Source of the DNA: Rheum nobile
Taxonomy: Eukaryota; Streptophyta; Magnoliopsida; Caryophyllales; Polygonaceae
NCBI GenBank assembly: GCA_027886185.1
Contig: WOAB01000619.1
Coordinates: forward strand, 1,798,001-1,862,000
Reading direction: 5' to 3'
DNA length: 64,000 nucleotides
Each line of letters opens with the position of its first letter. Within the stretch, counting starts at the first letter, position 1. Below, in pieces: positions 32,788-42,573 of the stretch. The notes beneath the pieces are model-generated. The model did not search any database and was not told where the DNA came from. It saw nothing but the letters and a program-made list of their open reading frames with translations. Position numbers and translations under genes: made by a program.

Positions 32788-34190
32788 CATTTGGGACTGA
32801 GCTTGCTAGTCTCACCGGACTTCACCTCTAGGTTAGGAAAGATCAACTCATGTAGATATGTTTCTTCACTCTATCTGATAGAGGGAATTCCTCCCATAGA
32901 TTTTCAGATGAAGAATTACAAACATCATTTATCAACTGTATTCTACTCTTCTGATGATCATTAAATCAAATTCAATCTTTTTCTGATAACATATATTCAA
33001 ACAGAATCAGTCAGCAACATTATAAATCCAACGTCTGCAATTATGCCGAATCTAAGCCATTTCACTTGGGAGTATCAGTATAATCGGTCCAAATCCTGGA
33101 TTAACTTATCTTTCTGATTTCATGTCAGGAGTTGCTGTCACAGTAACTTGAATGAGGTATGCTTTTAGCAAATTACAATCTATTGTGTGAAACAAAGAGG
33201 AGTAATTTTCCTACACCTATTCCTGTTGGTGGATAACTGAAGCCGCTACACGCCTACTTGAAATGAATATACAAGGACAAGATGCAGAGGATCACTTTTT
33301 ACTATTGATGTTAACACAATTAACTTTCAATATCCCAAAGCATTTCACTCACAATTAAGAGAAACTGGGAAAAACGTTGTATACCAGAACTAGAACTAAG
33401 GTTTATGTATGGAAATTTAGATTAGCCAAGTGTTACGTTAGATTCCCAGCATATCTGTTTGATGTAGATTTAGAAATGATCAAAGTTAATGATCAAGTAA
33501 ATCTGAAACCAGTAACTGCATGAAGGGTCACTTAGCAAGATCTAATATTCCAAAAGGAGAAATTACAGCTAGATAGGTAAATACATAGGTCTGAAATAAT
33601 GGGCCAATAATATATTGAAAACTAATCTCAATCTACAGTAATTAAGACATGATCTTATCATCCCAATTGGTCCAATCAACTAACATGAAGTCATGGCAGG
33701 ATTATTGATTGCCTAACCATATTGTCTTCCTTTATATTGACATAGATGTATGAAAGGAGGTCAGGCCACCTCAGCATGATTTATAAAATGCTATTATGCT
33801 TGTAAGCAATGTATGTGGTGGTTGAAGAGCAAGTGCTTGATATTGGGCAGAAGCAATGGAAGGGCAAGGATAACGAGTCTTACCATCCGTTGAGTACAGC
33901 TTCACATGGAATTGTCGTTGATATTATTTCTCTCTTCTCAAACCGTTGATTGAAACCCATCACCACAAGTTTCTGCTGAAAAATAGACAAGTAGAAAGAG
34001 ACCTTTATCCTTTTCCGTTCACTTTTGGATCAAGGCCTCGCATTAGAGGCTGTTAACATGTAAGGCAGCATGACCCTTGATTCTTACAAGATCAACGCCT
34101 GCTTGATCTTACCTAATTAAGCAAACCCATGTGATCCTTAGAGAGATCGGTAACGTGCAGATAAGCACTGCCACAGAATAAGGCAATCCA
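32788..34190. other. Intergenic region between SAUR loci
   Basis: No ORF or repeat of note. It contains the promoter side of the SAUR at 34309. Confidence 0.6.
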
Positions 34191-34196
34191 ATCTGC

Positions 34197-34203
34197 ATAA
34201 ATA
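34197..34203 (+). promoter_or_regulatory. TATA box of the intact SAUR
   Basis: ATAAATA, 106 bases before the start codon. The leader downstream is A/C-rich and free of other ATGs apart from the gene's own. Confidence 0.5.
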
Positions 34204-34308
34204 GGAGAGCAAAATTTAAATTAGACTTGCAACACCAAAAACCCTTCAGCTCAAGTGAATTTCTCTTCAAAGATCTTTTGCTAACTACCAGATTCCTAGC
34301 TTTCAAAA

Positions 34309-34587
34309 ATGGGTATCCGTTTACCTTCTGTGATCTCAAACGTGAAGCAAGCTCTCAAATCCCAGCAAAGAGTTCCGAAAGGCCATATCACAGTTTATGT
34401 GGGAGATGCCGAGAAGAAGAGATACACGGTTCCAATATGGTATCTAAGCCATCCTTCATTTCAGGAATTGCTAAAGTTTGTTGAAGAAGAGTTCGGCTTC
34501 ATCCATCCCATGGGCGGTCTAACCATTCCATGCAAGGAAGATACATTCATCAATCTCACACATCAGCTGAGTTCCATGCGGGCATGA
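34309..34587 (+). CDS. SAUR-family auxin-responsive protein
   Basis: A single-exon gene of 92 residues, the standard length. It starts MGIRLPSVISNVKQ and has the whole SAUR domain: VPKGHITVYVGD, KKRYTVPIWYLSHPSFQELL, EEEFGFIHPMGGLTIPC and a short C-terminal helix. SAURs of this group promote cell expansion, many by inhibiting PP2C-D phosphatases at the plasma membrane. That is family knowledge, not visible here. The context is a small cluster with two broken SAURs, typical of tandem duplication. It is the only intact copy in the window. Which numbered SAUR it is cannot be told. Confidence 0.92.
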   Translation: MGIRLPSVISNVKQALKSQQRVPKGHITVYVGDAEKKRYTVPIWYLSHPSFQELLKFVEEEFGFIHPMGGLTIPCKEDTFINLTHQLSSMRA

Positions 34588-35262
34588 AGAGTAATCAGAA
34601 ATCGGCGCTCCATAACTTTTGCCATGACTAATCACAGCAAACTAGCAGTTCAAATGTATTAAATACTAGTTTACTATAAACTGTATAGAAATTAACCTGC
34701 AGACTGCAGTACAAAATATAGGCAGTCTCTCCTTTGTGTTAGAATTCATGGAAGAAAATCAATTTAATGACATGTACAGCAGTGGAAATGTACGTTAATT
34801 TTCGCACTTGGTTCAAAACAAATTTGCTATGATCTGCATTGTCAACTTCCTTATACAAAACCAACCATAGCAAACTAGCAACGAAATTCAGTTTTGCTTG
34901 AAATTTCTGTCATTTGCTGGGCTTCAACTAGATTTAAGCAAGTTCTGTTATTCCTGTTATGCAGATTGGGTTATCTTGATGTATACAATAATCAAATGCT
35001 ATCACTTGGAAAATTACTGCTGCTAGAAAAGCTGGTCCAAGTTGATGCCTAAAAAGAAAGAGTGCAGAAATCCCAGAAGATGCAAAAACTCAGCAGAATA
35101 AATTTGTGGCTATTTTGGGTGAATAGCTGAAAGACTAAGATTCCCAAATTCTGCAACTACTACCCCAAAACCAACCGTAACAAGTAGCCCTGTTAGTTCC
35201 ATTTAGGGGAGAAAGAAAACCCGGGGAATTTCTGTCACCATACCTTAAAGCTGTATGAATTA
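34588..35262. other. Intergenic region downstream of the SAUR
   Basis: No gene. It includes the SAUR 3' UTR and ends at the TA target dinucleotide of the mariner-like element. Confidence 0.6.
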
Positions 35263-35743
35263 CTCCCTCCGTCCCTTTTTCTTCTTCTTGTTTCCCTCTG
35301 AGCACAGGTATTTAGGAATTCTGACATTCCAAAATCTGAAAATGAAAGTACAAAATCTGGCATAGATATTCTGAAAGTAAACATTCAAAATTTGAAGTAC
35401 AAAATCTAAAAATACAATTTTGGAGGGATTAAAAATCTGAAAAAATCTAAACCTAAACATACTGAACATTCAAAATCTGAAAATTACATTAACCAATGAT
35501 ATTTCAGCATTCAAGGCACACAGATTGGGGATTTCATTTACCCCCAATCTGAGAAGAATATAAAGGCAGACAGGAAATCATTTACTCCCATTTCAGAAAG
35601 CATTCAAAGCTTTCTGAAAAACTAAGCCTAAACAAAGAATTAAATACCTAAAAGAGCATCATTGACTGCTGGTGATGGCTTAAGCCTTAGACTTAAATGA
35701 GGCTCCATTTCCAGTTGATGCAGACTGTGAGGATGACACTGTT

Positions 35744-37326
35744 ATGGAAGAAACTGGGGACATGGAAGGAAGTCTTCTTTTTTATCTAAACCAGGAGCCA
35801 GAGAATGAAGACACTGACCAGGAATCAACAAGTCATCACCAGTCCACACATCAAGCAGAAACAGAGCATGGAACAGGGGCAGCAGGTCATCATCAACCAT
35901 CACACAGAAGGCTCAACAGTGAAAGGAGACTACACATCTTGGTATGGCTTCTACAACGAGCAAATGAAGGAAATCTTGAACGGGGGACAATCAAGGCAGT
36001 TGCACAAGAGTTCAACTTGTCAACAAGAACCATAAGCAAGCTATGGAACACAGCAAAGAAGCAGAAGATTGTTGGACAAAACTACAATGTGAGTATAAAC
36101 TTTCACAACTGTGGTAGAAAGAGAGTACAAGTGCCAAATCAAGCAATTACAACATTACAAATGGGGGAGAGGACATGCATCAGAGATTTATCTACCAAAC
36201 TGGATATTTCAAAAAGCACAGTCCATAGAATGATAAAAAGGGGACAGCTAAGGCCACATACAAATCCACTCCATCCTGGCTTGAAGGATCCCAACAGAAT
36301 CACAAGGTTGGAATGGGTTTTAATGCTATTGCAAGGGAACACAGCAGCACAGAAGAGAGAATACTATACAATGTATGATTTTGTTCATCTAGATGAAAAG
36401 TGGTTCTATCTCAGCAAGAAATCACAGAGGGTTTACTTAGCATCCAATGAAAATGGGCAATACAGATCAGCAAGCAGCAGCAAATTCATACCAAAAGTGA
36501 TGTTTACAGAGTGGTAGCTAGGCCTAGGTACAACCAAGAGGGAGAATGCACCTTTGATGGGAAGATATGTATCTTTCCATTCACATATCAAGAGCCAGTA
36601 AAAAGAAGTTCAAAAAACAGAGACAAGGGTACAATGATCACAAAAATTATTGAATCTGTAAATCAAGCAGTCACAAGGGACATGCTCATCAACCAAACCA
36701 TACCAGCAATCAAGCAGAAATGGCCAGAAGATGGGGGACACAAGACTATATTCATACAACAGGATAATGCAAAGGCACACATCACTCAATCAGATCCAGA
36801 ATGGCAGCAGGTATATCAACAAGATGATTTCACTTTCATTCTAATTCAGCAGGCACCAAACAGTCCAGATTTAAACATATTAGACCTAGGGTTTTTTAGA
36901 TCTATCCAATCATTAATGCATAAGAAAATACCCAAGGATGTTGAGAAAATGCTAGATGCAGTGAATGAGGCCTTTTATGAGTTAAATCCAGAGACTCTAA
37001 GCAGTGTGTGGATGACATTATAGTTTGTAATGAATGAAATACTAAAGGCAAAGGGGACAAATGATTATGATTTGCCACATGTGGGCAAGAAGAAATTGAA
37101 AGCAGCAGGAAATCTACACACTCAAGTCAAGGCACCAATGTGGGCAGTAATAGAAGCATGGGACATTGTCAAAAATGGTGCACAGCTACCTCCACATCAA
37201 CCAAGAACAAATGGGGTACAAGACAATCATCAACCATCAACACAGATTGCAACACAAGACAATCATCAACCATCAACACAGATTGCAGTACAAGATAATC
37301 ATCAACCATCAACACAGATTGCATAA
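35744..37326 (+). pseudogene. Plant mariner (DD39D) transposase
   Basis: ATG 35744 begins a Glu/His/Gln-rich N-terminus. Then come a helix-turn-helix (RRLHILVWLLQ...RGTIKAVAQEFNLSTRTISKLW), a second HTH (ISKSTVHRMIKRG) and the catalytic domain: HLDEKWFYL (first Asp), IQQDNAKAH (second), and 39 residues later LDLGFF (third), the plant DD39D pattern. A one-base loss near 36506-36511 shifts the frame between MFTE and VARPRYN. A TAG at 37021-37023 interrupts the C-terminus (CAG to TAG likely). The tail has a tripled NHQPSTQIA repeat. It would cut and paste the element at TA sites if intact. Confidence 0.88.
37217..37326 (+). repeat. 36-bp tandem repeat at the transposase C-terminus
   Basis: Three copies of a 36-base unit containing AATCATCAACCATCAACACA, in frame, encoding DNHQPSTQIA-type repeats up to the TAA. 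A similar phrase (CATCATCAACCATCACACAG) occurs in the N-terminal coding part at about 35889. Confidence 0.85.
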
Positions 37327-38430
37327 ATAGAGACTCAGAGAGCAAACACTTTAATTTGTTCACAAGACAATGAAGAACATATCATCATAGAATAGCACAT
37401 TATTGTGCTATTCTACAATGATCTACAATAGCCTAGGATGGAAAATATTTTGGGAAAGGTATGCATTTTGGGATTATATATTTTGGGGACAAATGGGATA
37501 GGATGGCAAATAGGAAGACTTTGGATGCCACATATTTTGTGTAAAGCTATATATGAATGCAGATTTAAGTTTTATTATGCTTACTGTTATTTATCCTAAA
37601 TCATGACAATGGGACATGAATGAAGCAAACATAGTCACATAGTACAAACACAGAGCATTAAAGTATTCAAAGCACACAGAGAATTTGTTGGAAATAATAC
37701 TTGTCTCAGTTGTCCCCAAACATCACTGATAATCACTCTTTCAATAAACCCTAACTGCAACCAGGAGCCCATTCAGTCACAATGTAACTGGTGGCTCAGC
37801 ACAGATAGGATTTATTGAAGTTTTGGGAGTGATTATCTCAGCTTTCAGGATTCATCATTGACATCACACTATAGTAAAAATCAGAAACAAGAACAACATA
37901 ACAGGATACCTGAACAGGGAAGGAAGAAGATGAAAAAGGGATGGAGGGAGTATATAACTACAAGGGGACATGTATTTTGGTTATTTGGGGCCAACAGTTC
38001 AAGGGGACATTATTAGTTTCTATATCAAGTTCCACAGGAAATCACTACAATCTGCACAATGAAATCAACACAGGAAATCACTATAGATATCAAGTTCAAC
38101 ACAGGAAATCACAACAGATAAGGGATTGGGGCCAATACAGGAAATCACAACAGATAGCATCATCAAGTATCAAGTTCAACAGTAACATGCAAGCAACCTG
38201 CATAATGAAATCATGCAGTATGAAGTTCAACATCACCCAAAAACTCAAGAACAAGAATCTGCAGTATCAAGTTAACATGCAAGGCATAATAAATCATCAT
38301 AAGGTAACATGCAAGGCATAAGAAATCATCATAAGATAACATGCAATGCATAAGAAATCATCATAAGATAACATGCAAGGCATAACAGGTTGTAATTTAA
38401 AAAATAGAGGACAAATAGAGGCTCAGGGGA
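37327..38430. other. Mariner 3' region, inner terminus and repeat-rich segment
   Basis: Up to 37950 this is the transposase 3' flank and the inner right terminus. From 38030 there are CACAGGAAATCAC repeats, then three copies of a 29-base unit with AACATGCAAGGCATAAGAAA (about 38274-38380). No convincing gene is seen. Confidence 0.6.
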
Positions 38431-38435
38431 GTTAG

Positions 38436-38749
38436 CTACGCATCATCATCGGAATCAGAGATTTCTACCACTTCAACTGGGGGCTTTGCATCAACTCTTC
38501 CACAGCACCCGATCTCCGGGGACTTAGAGTCGGGTCCTACAGAGGGTTCGCCTTCATCGTCGCAATCATCGAGGACAATCACCAGATGGCCCTCCACAGT
38601 AGGTTCTTCAAATCGATTGGGCTGAAAGTGTGATTGCCCTTGCATTCACGAGGCATCTCACAGTAGGGATCCATTGAGTACTTGAAGGAACCTTCAGATT
38701 CCAATGGAGTAGTGGAATCCTTCCAGAAAGAATCAGAGGAGCGACTCAT
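38436..38749 (-). pseudogene. Unrecognised minus-strand ORF pair inside the mariner composite
   Basis: ATG at 38749 opens 56 codons (MSRSSDSFWKDSTTPLE...) ending at TGA 38579-38581. An overlapping frame at 38645-38436 gives 69 residues rich in acidic residues and ends VVEISDSDDDA, which resembles a SUMO-interacting motif. One frameshift would join them. TATA-like CTATATAAAG boxes on the minus strand lie at 38958-38968 and again at 39138-39148, in near-copied context. I do not recognise the protein. It may be a captured gene 5' end or a second ORF of the element. Confidence 0.4.
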
Positions 38750-39287
38750 CTCGCCGAAACCCTAGATCGAAACCCACAGAAATCCTAGAAACCAAAAGGG
38801 ACAAATCAACCGCTGAAAAAGGGGACAATCAGAGGATACAAGCCAACCCAACTCAACTCAAATCCACCCAGGGATTCAAACGAGAGTCAGAGAAGATCGA
38901 GATCTAGGGTTTTTTTGAGGGGCCGATTCAAGATCCAGCAAATAAGACCACTAAACTCTTTATATAGTGCCCCACAGAGAGAAGATCGAGAGAGATAGGA
39001 TGATCGAGAGAGAGGGGATGATCGAGAGAGAGGATGATCGAGCACTTGAACAGATCGAGAGAAGAGATCAGAGAAGAGATCGAGGGAGTGAAGGGAGGGA
39101 GTGAAGGGAGAGGTTCCTAGGGCTTCCTAGAAAAAATCTTTATATAGTACCCCGGTTTAGAGCCGTAATTTCGTAGTGGCATGAGGGTATTTTGGTCATT
39201 TTGCATTATTCCAAATTAGAAACAAGAACAACAAAATGGGATACCGGATAAGGAAAGGGAGAAGATGAAAAAGGGACGGAGGGAGTA

Positions 39288-39840
39288 TTAGAAAGCATTT
39301 TTCACAATTTACAAAAGTACCATTTTGCATTAATTTTTAATTTAGAGATGTTCTTGTTCGTAATAACTATATTGTATTTCCAATCTACGAAAACTTTTTA
39401 TTTGAATTTAACAAATTTAAAACATCCTAGGGCCACTTATTTTTGTTACAAGTGCCTTCCTGGGATAAACAGAAATAGAATCTTGTGCTGATTTGACGTG
39501 TAAACCTCAAACTTGGATTATGGGAATATTAGGATTGAAGGGATACAAAGCAAGAGGAATCGTATCTTTATTTGTAGGCTTCTCGTGTGCTTCTTCAGCT
39601 CCTGCCATGGCAGCAAGCAGGAAATCTTAGGCTTCCCGCCAAGGCAACCAACTATGTTTCAACATTGTTCCAAATCAGAATCCCCTGCCCCAAAACTTGA
39701 ATAAGCAATGAATATATGCCTTGCCCCATCTTCGAACCCATAAAACCCTCCCAGATTTAAACCTTCCACTCCTAAACCAGTCTTTCAAATCGTCTACTTG
39801 TTCATATAATTGATTGCAAATAGAATCGAATCAACCGAAT
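39288..39840. other. Intergenic region, probable promoter of the RTM2-like gene
   Basis: No ORF or repeat is supported. The leader just before the gene is C/T/A-rich. Confidence 0.5.
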
Positions 39841-40718
39841 ATGGAGCTCGACTTGGGGCTGAAGATCACTAGGGACGCAGATTATCAAAGTTGCACCGAC
39901 TTCCACATTGCCAAGGACCGAGCTGGTCCGGTTTTCGTGTCCACGGAGACGGATTCAGTGTTCATCCTATCTGCACATTTGAAAGGTTTCTCTTGATCAA
40001 TCTCCATTTTGGTTGCGCTTTTTCCCCTTTGTTGTTCATGTGAAGATAAGAGAGTAACAGACTGAGATGGGCGTGATTTTCTTGCATAGGTTTTGAGAAG
40101 GAGGATATCAAAATCAACATAAATGAAGATGGGACGAGGATGAGCATCAGCGGTGAGAAGCTGGTGAGCGAGACGATCATGAGTGGATGGAGGAGGGTAT
40201 ACAAGAGAGAGGAGGAGGTTAAAGGGTTTAGGAAGACCTTCAGGATACCGGATGGGGTTGTTTTGGATCGGATCAGAGCCAAGTTTGGGGCGGAGAATTT
40301 CAGTTTGACAATTTACATGCCAAAGTCTGAGAGGGGGATACGCGGGCATGGGATTGAACAAGTGAAGGAAGAGGGAGAAGACACTGAACCGAAAGCACCG
40401 GAGAAGGAAGAGCTCTTGAAGCCTGCAGAAAAGAAACATGGAGATGAACAATTGGAAAAGGCACCCCCTTTAAAGAAACATGAAGGGGCGAAAAGAGCAC
40501 TAAAATCACCAGAAATCAAGAAACCAGCTCAGGAAGCCAAACCTGATGCAGATGAAAACAGCGAAGCTGCTAGGCACCAAGCGGAAGGTGAAGGGGCCGT
40601 TGTGGAGAAGAAACCAGCCTTCTTTGCTCCTCGCTTTTTCATGGGCTCAGCTTTGATTGCGTCTCTAATAGTGCTTGTAGTTGGTTTGGTTAGAACTAAC
40701 TCACCTAAGAAGCAATAA
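39841..40718 (+). CDS. RTM2-like protein: HSP20 domain with C-terminal membrane anchor
   Basis: Two exons: 39841-39985 and 40090-40718, with GT (TTGAAAG/GTTTCT) and AG (TTGCATAG/GTTTT) borders that keep the frame. The product has 257 residues. Residues 1-110 or so form an alpha-crystallin/HSP20 fold (VFILSAHLKGFEKEDIKI, MSISGEK, FRKTFRIPDGV, FSLTIYMPKS). Then comes a Lys/Glu/Pro-rich charged linker (about 115-210), and near the end a hydrophobic segment FFMGSALIASLIVLVVGLV followed by RTNSPKKQ, a tail anchor. This is the layout of Arabidopsis RTM2 and its relatives. RTM2 itself restricts long-distance movement of a potyvirus. Most relatives have no known role, so function here is inferred only at family level. 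Confidence 0.85.
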
Positions 40719-41285
40719 TGTGCTAGATCTTCGATGATGGCTATCCTTCTCCAACTTTGGAACTACTCATCGGTCAAAGCTCAAGTGCAACTGATCTAAC
40801 CATTTTCAGATTACTTGTATTGATTTGTTATTTTCCAAGTATGGGGAACCCTTGTATTAACACATATTTCCTTATTCAGCTGAGGCAAAACTTAAACCAT
40901 TTTCTTACAAGAGTAATAAAAAACGTTTAAGAGGTGATATATAATATTATAATATGTTTCATGCATTATAACATCTTCCGTCTAGCAGAAATGATCACCC
41001 AAAAAACAAGGAGCCTTCTTCAAAAAATACTCTATTACATTACATAAAACAAGATCAAATCTATTCTTTCCTCCATAAGCATTACCAGTAATGCGATGCA
41101 GACAATAAAATTGGCTTCCAAGCCGCTATAAGTGAAGCCAGATGCCCAGTGAAAGAAGCATGCAAGCCAGCAGCTGACACTATAGTCCGCAGTAGCTCAC
41201 TAGAATTTGGCAGCTCTAATCTGAATCTAATGAATCCGGTTGTTCACTTTTTCGCACACTTCTAGTCTTAGTCTTATTTCTCGAG
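40719..41285. other. Intergenic region between convergent loci
   Basis: 3' flank of the RTM2-like gene and of the minus-strand thioredoxin-like pseudogene. No gene is seen. Confidence 0.6.
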
Positions 41286-41922
41286 GCATTTACTGATGAT
41301 TCGCCCTCGGAGAAGATAACCTAAGCTCTTGCCAATCTATCCTCCAGTTCCTCCGTGCTAAATTCATCAGTCCCGCCAAGCTCATCAAATCCCACCTGAA
41401 GCAATGCAAGTGTGTATTAAGAAATGGCAATCAGTAGATGTTGGAGAAGACATTAGGCAGCATTGGTTGGGAAAATAATTCAAGCATACCACATAGTCTT
41501 CAACTTTGGCCTTCTTTATAAGCGCAAGAGTAGGAAGGACAACAATCTTGAGCTTATCCGCCAGAAATGGGCTTTTCTCAGCATTGAGTTTCACAAATCG
41601 TGTCTCAATGTGTTGTTTGGCTAATATACTCATATGTGTATCCATCACCTGCATGTACCATACCATATTTTATGTACATCTGACTATGCATGCTAAGACG
41701 AATATCAATAAACGTAACAGCAAAACATTAACGATTACTGATACAAAATGCAACGCATAATTAGGAAACAGCAAAAACCCTAGAGCTGATAGTGAATTTA
41801 CACAAGTCTCAGCTCGAAAGAAATCATATTAATCAGCAATTGAAGGATACATCAGAATTCACATCCCAACTCAAGAGACAGAGTAAGGTTGGTACCTTGC
41901 AAGGCCAATTCCCCATATAGAT
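41286..41922 (-). pseudogene. TXNDC9-like thioredoxin/phosducin-like gene, 5'-truncated
   Basis: Three minus-strand exons remain with splice borders. The end of one lies at about 41922-41897 (GNWPCK, donor GT). A full internal exon at about 41649-41489 (VMDTHMSILAKQHIETRFVK...LPTLALIKKAKVEDYVV) has AG/GT borders. The last exon, from about 41397, has VGFDELGGTDEFSTEELEDRLARA. A TAG at 41321-41323 follows where the family reads Gln (AQVI). All upstream exons are missing: the coding match ends exactly at an inverted-repeat-bounded insertion at 41923. Intact relatives act with the CCT chaperonin in tubulin folding (family knowledge). Confidence 0.75.
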
Positions 41923-42275
41923 GGGCATGATTTTCTTAATGTTATTGATAAAAGTGAGATTATCACTTTCAACAACAATCTTTTATAAATATATAAAATA
42001 GACTGAATATGTAATTAATGCCTAATAAATATGAGAAATTATCTCTTTTTTTGTTGATCTTTCATTACAAACTAAATCTTCTAATATAGCTCAATGGTTA
42101 AAGACACTCACATAATACAAGAGGTCTAGAGTTCAAACCCATTTTTAACAATTTTGTTTTACTATTTTATCTTTATTATTTTTTGTTTATATTAATTAGT
42201 TACTCAAATCTTTATATTTATCTATCTATCTATAAACATATAAATTAGACATTTTGGCAATCAATGCCCATCCTC
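41923..42275. mobile_element. Possible small inverted-repeat insertion with tRNA-like promoter
   Basis: GATGGGCATGATT at the left and its inverse (CAATCAATGCCCATC) at the right bound 353 AT-rich bases. Inside, TAGCTCAATGG (42087) and GAGTTCAAACCC (42129) have the sequence and spacing of tRNA-type A and B boxes, as in plant SINEs. No target duplication was found. Its left edge coincides with the break of the thioredoxin-like pseudogene. Confidence 0.4.
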
Positions 42276-42397
42276 TTAATTAATGAAAATTGTTTTCAAT
42301 TTTTTTATTATCATCTATATCAATACTATCAAATGTACTATAGATTTATATGAAATACTTATAAATAATACAATCCAACAAACTCATCTATTAAACC

Positions 42398-42451
<54 letters not shown>

Positions 42452-42468
42452 TAATAATAATAATAAAA
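42398..42468. repeat. (AAT)n microsatellite
   Basis: About 23 AAT/ATA units with one interruption (AACAAT). The ORF over it is a low-complexity artefact. Confidence 0.95.
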
Positions 42469-42507
42469 TTACATTGTTTGTTTCTCCATACAACCTACAT
42501 TCTACTC

Positions 42508-42573
42508 TCTCTTTTTTCTTTTTCTTTTTCTTTTTCTTTTTCTTTTTCTTTTTCTTTTTTCGTTTTTCGTTTT
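42508..42573. repeat. (CTTTTT)n microsatellite
   Basis: A run of CTTTTT units ending in CGTTTTT variants. Confidence 0.95.

Larger units (their letters stand above)
35263..39285 (+). mobile_element. Mariner-like element with a doubled right terminus
   Basis: The left end CTCCCTCCGTCCCTTTTTC follows TA (35261-35262). Two right ends are inverted copies of it: one ends at 37950 (GATGGAGGGAG then TA) and one at 39285 (GACGGAGGGAG then TA). The 65-70 bases before each right end are also homologous (AGAAACAAGAACAACA... to GAAGATGAAAAAGGGA). CTCCCTCCGTCCC is the terminus shared by plant mariners and Stowaway MITEs. Either the element is 35263-37950 with a second relative fused to it, or the full 4.0 kb is one element with a duplicated end. 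Confidence 0.8.
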
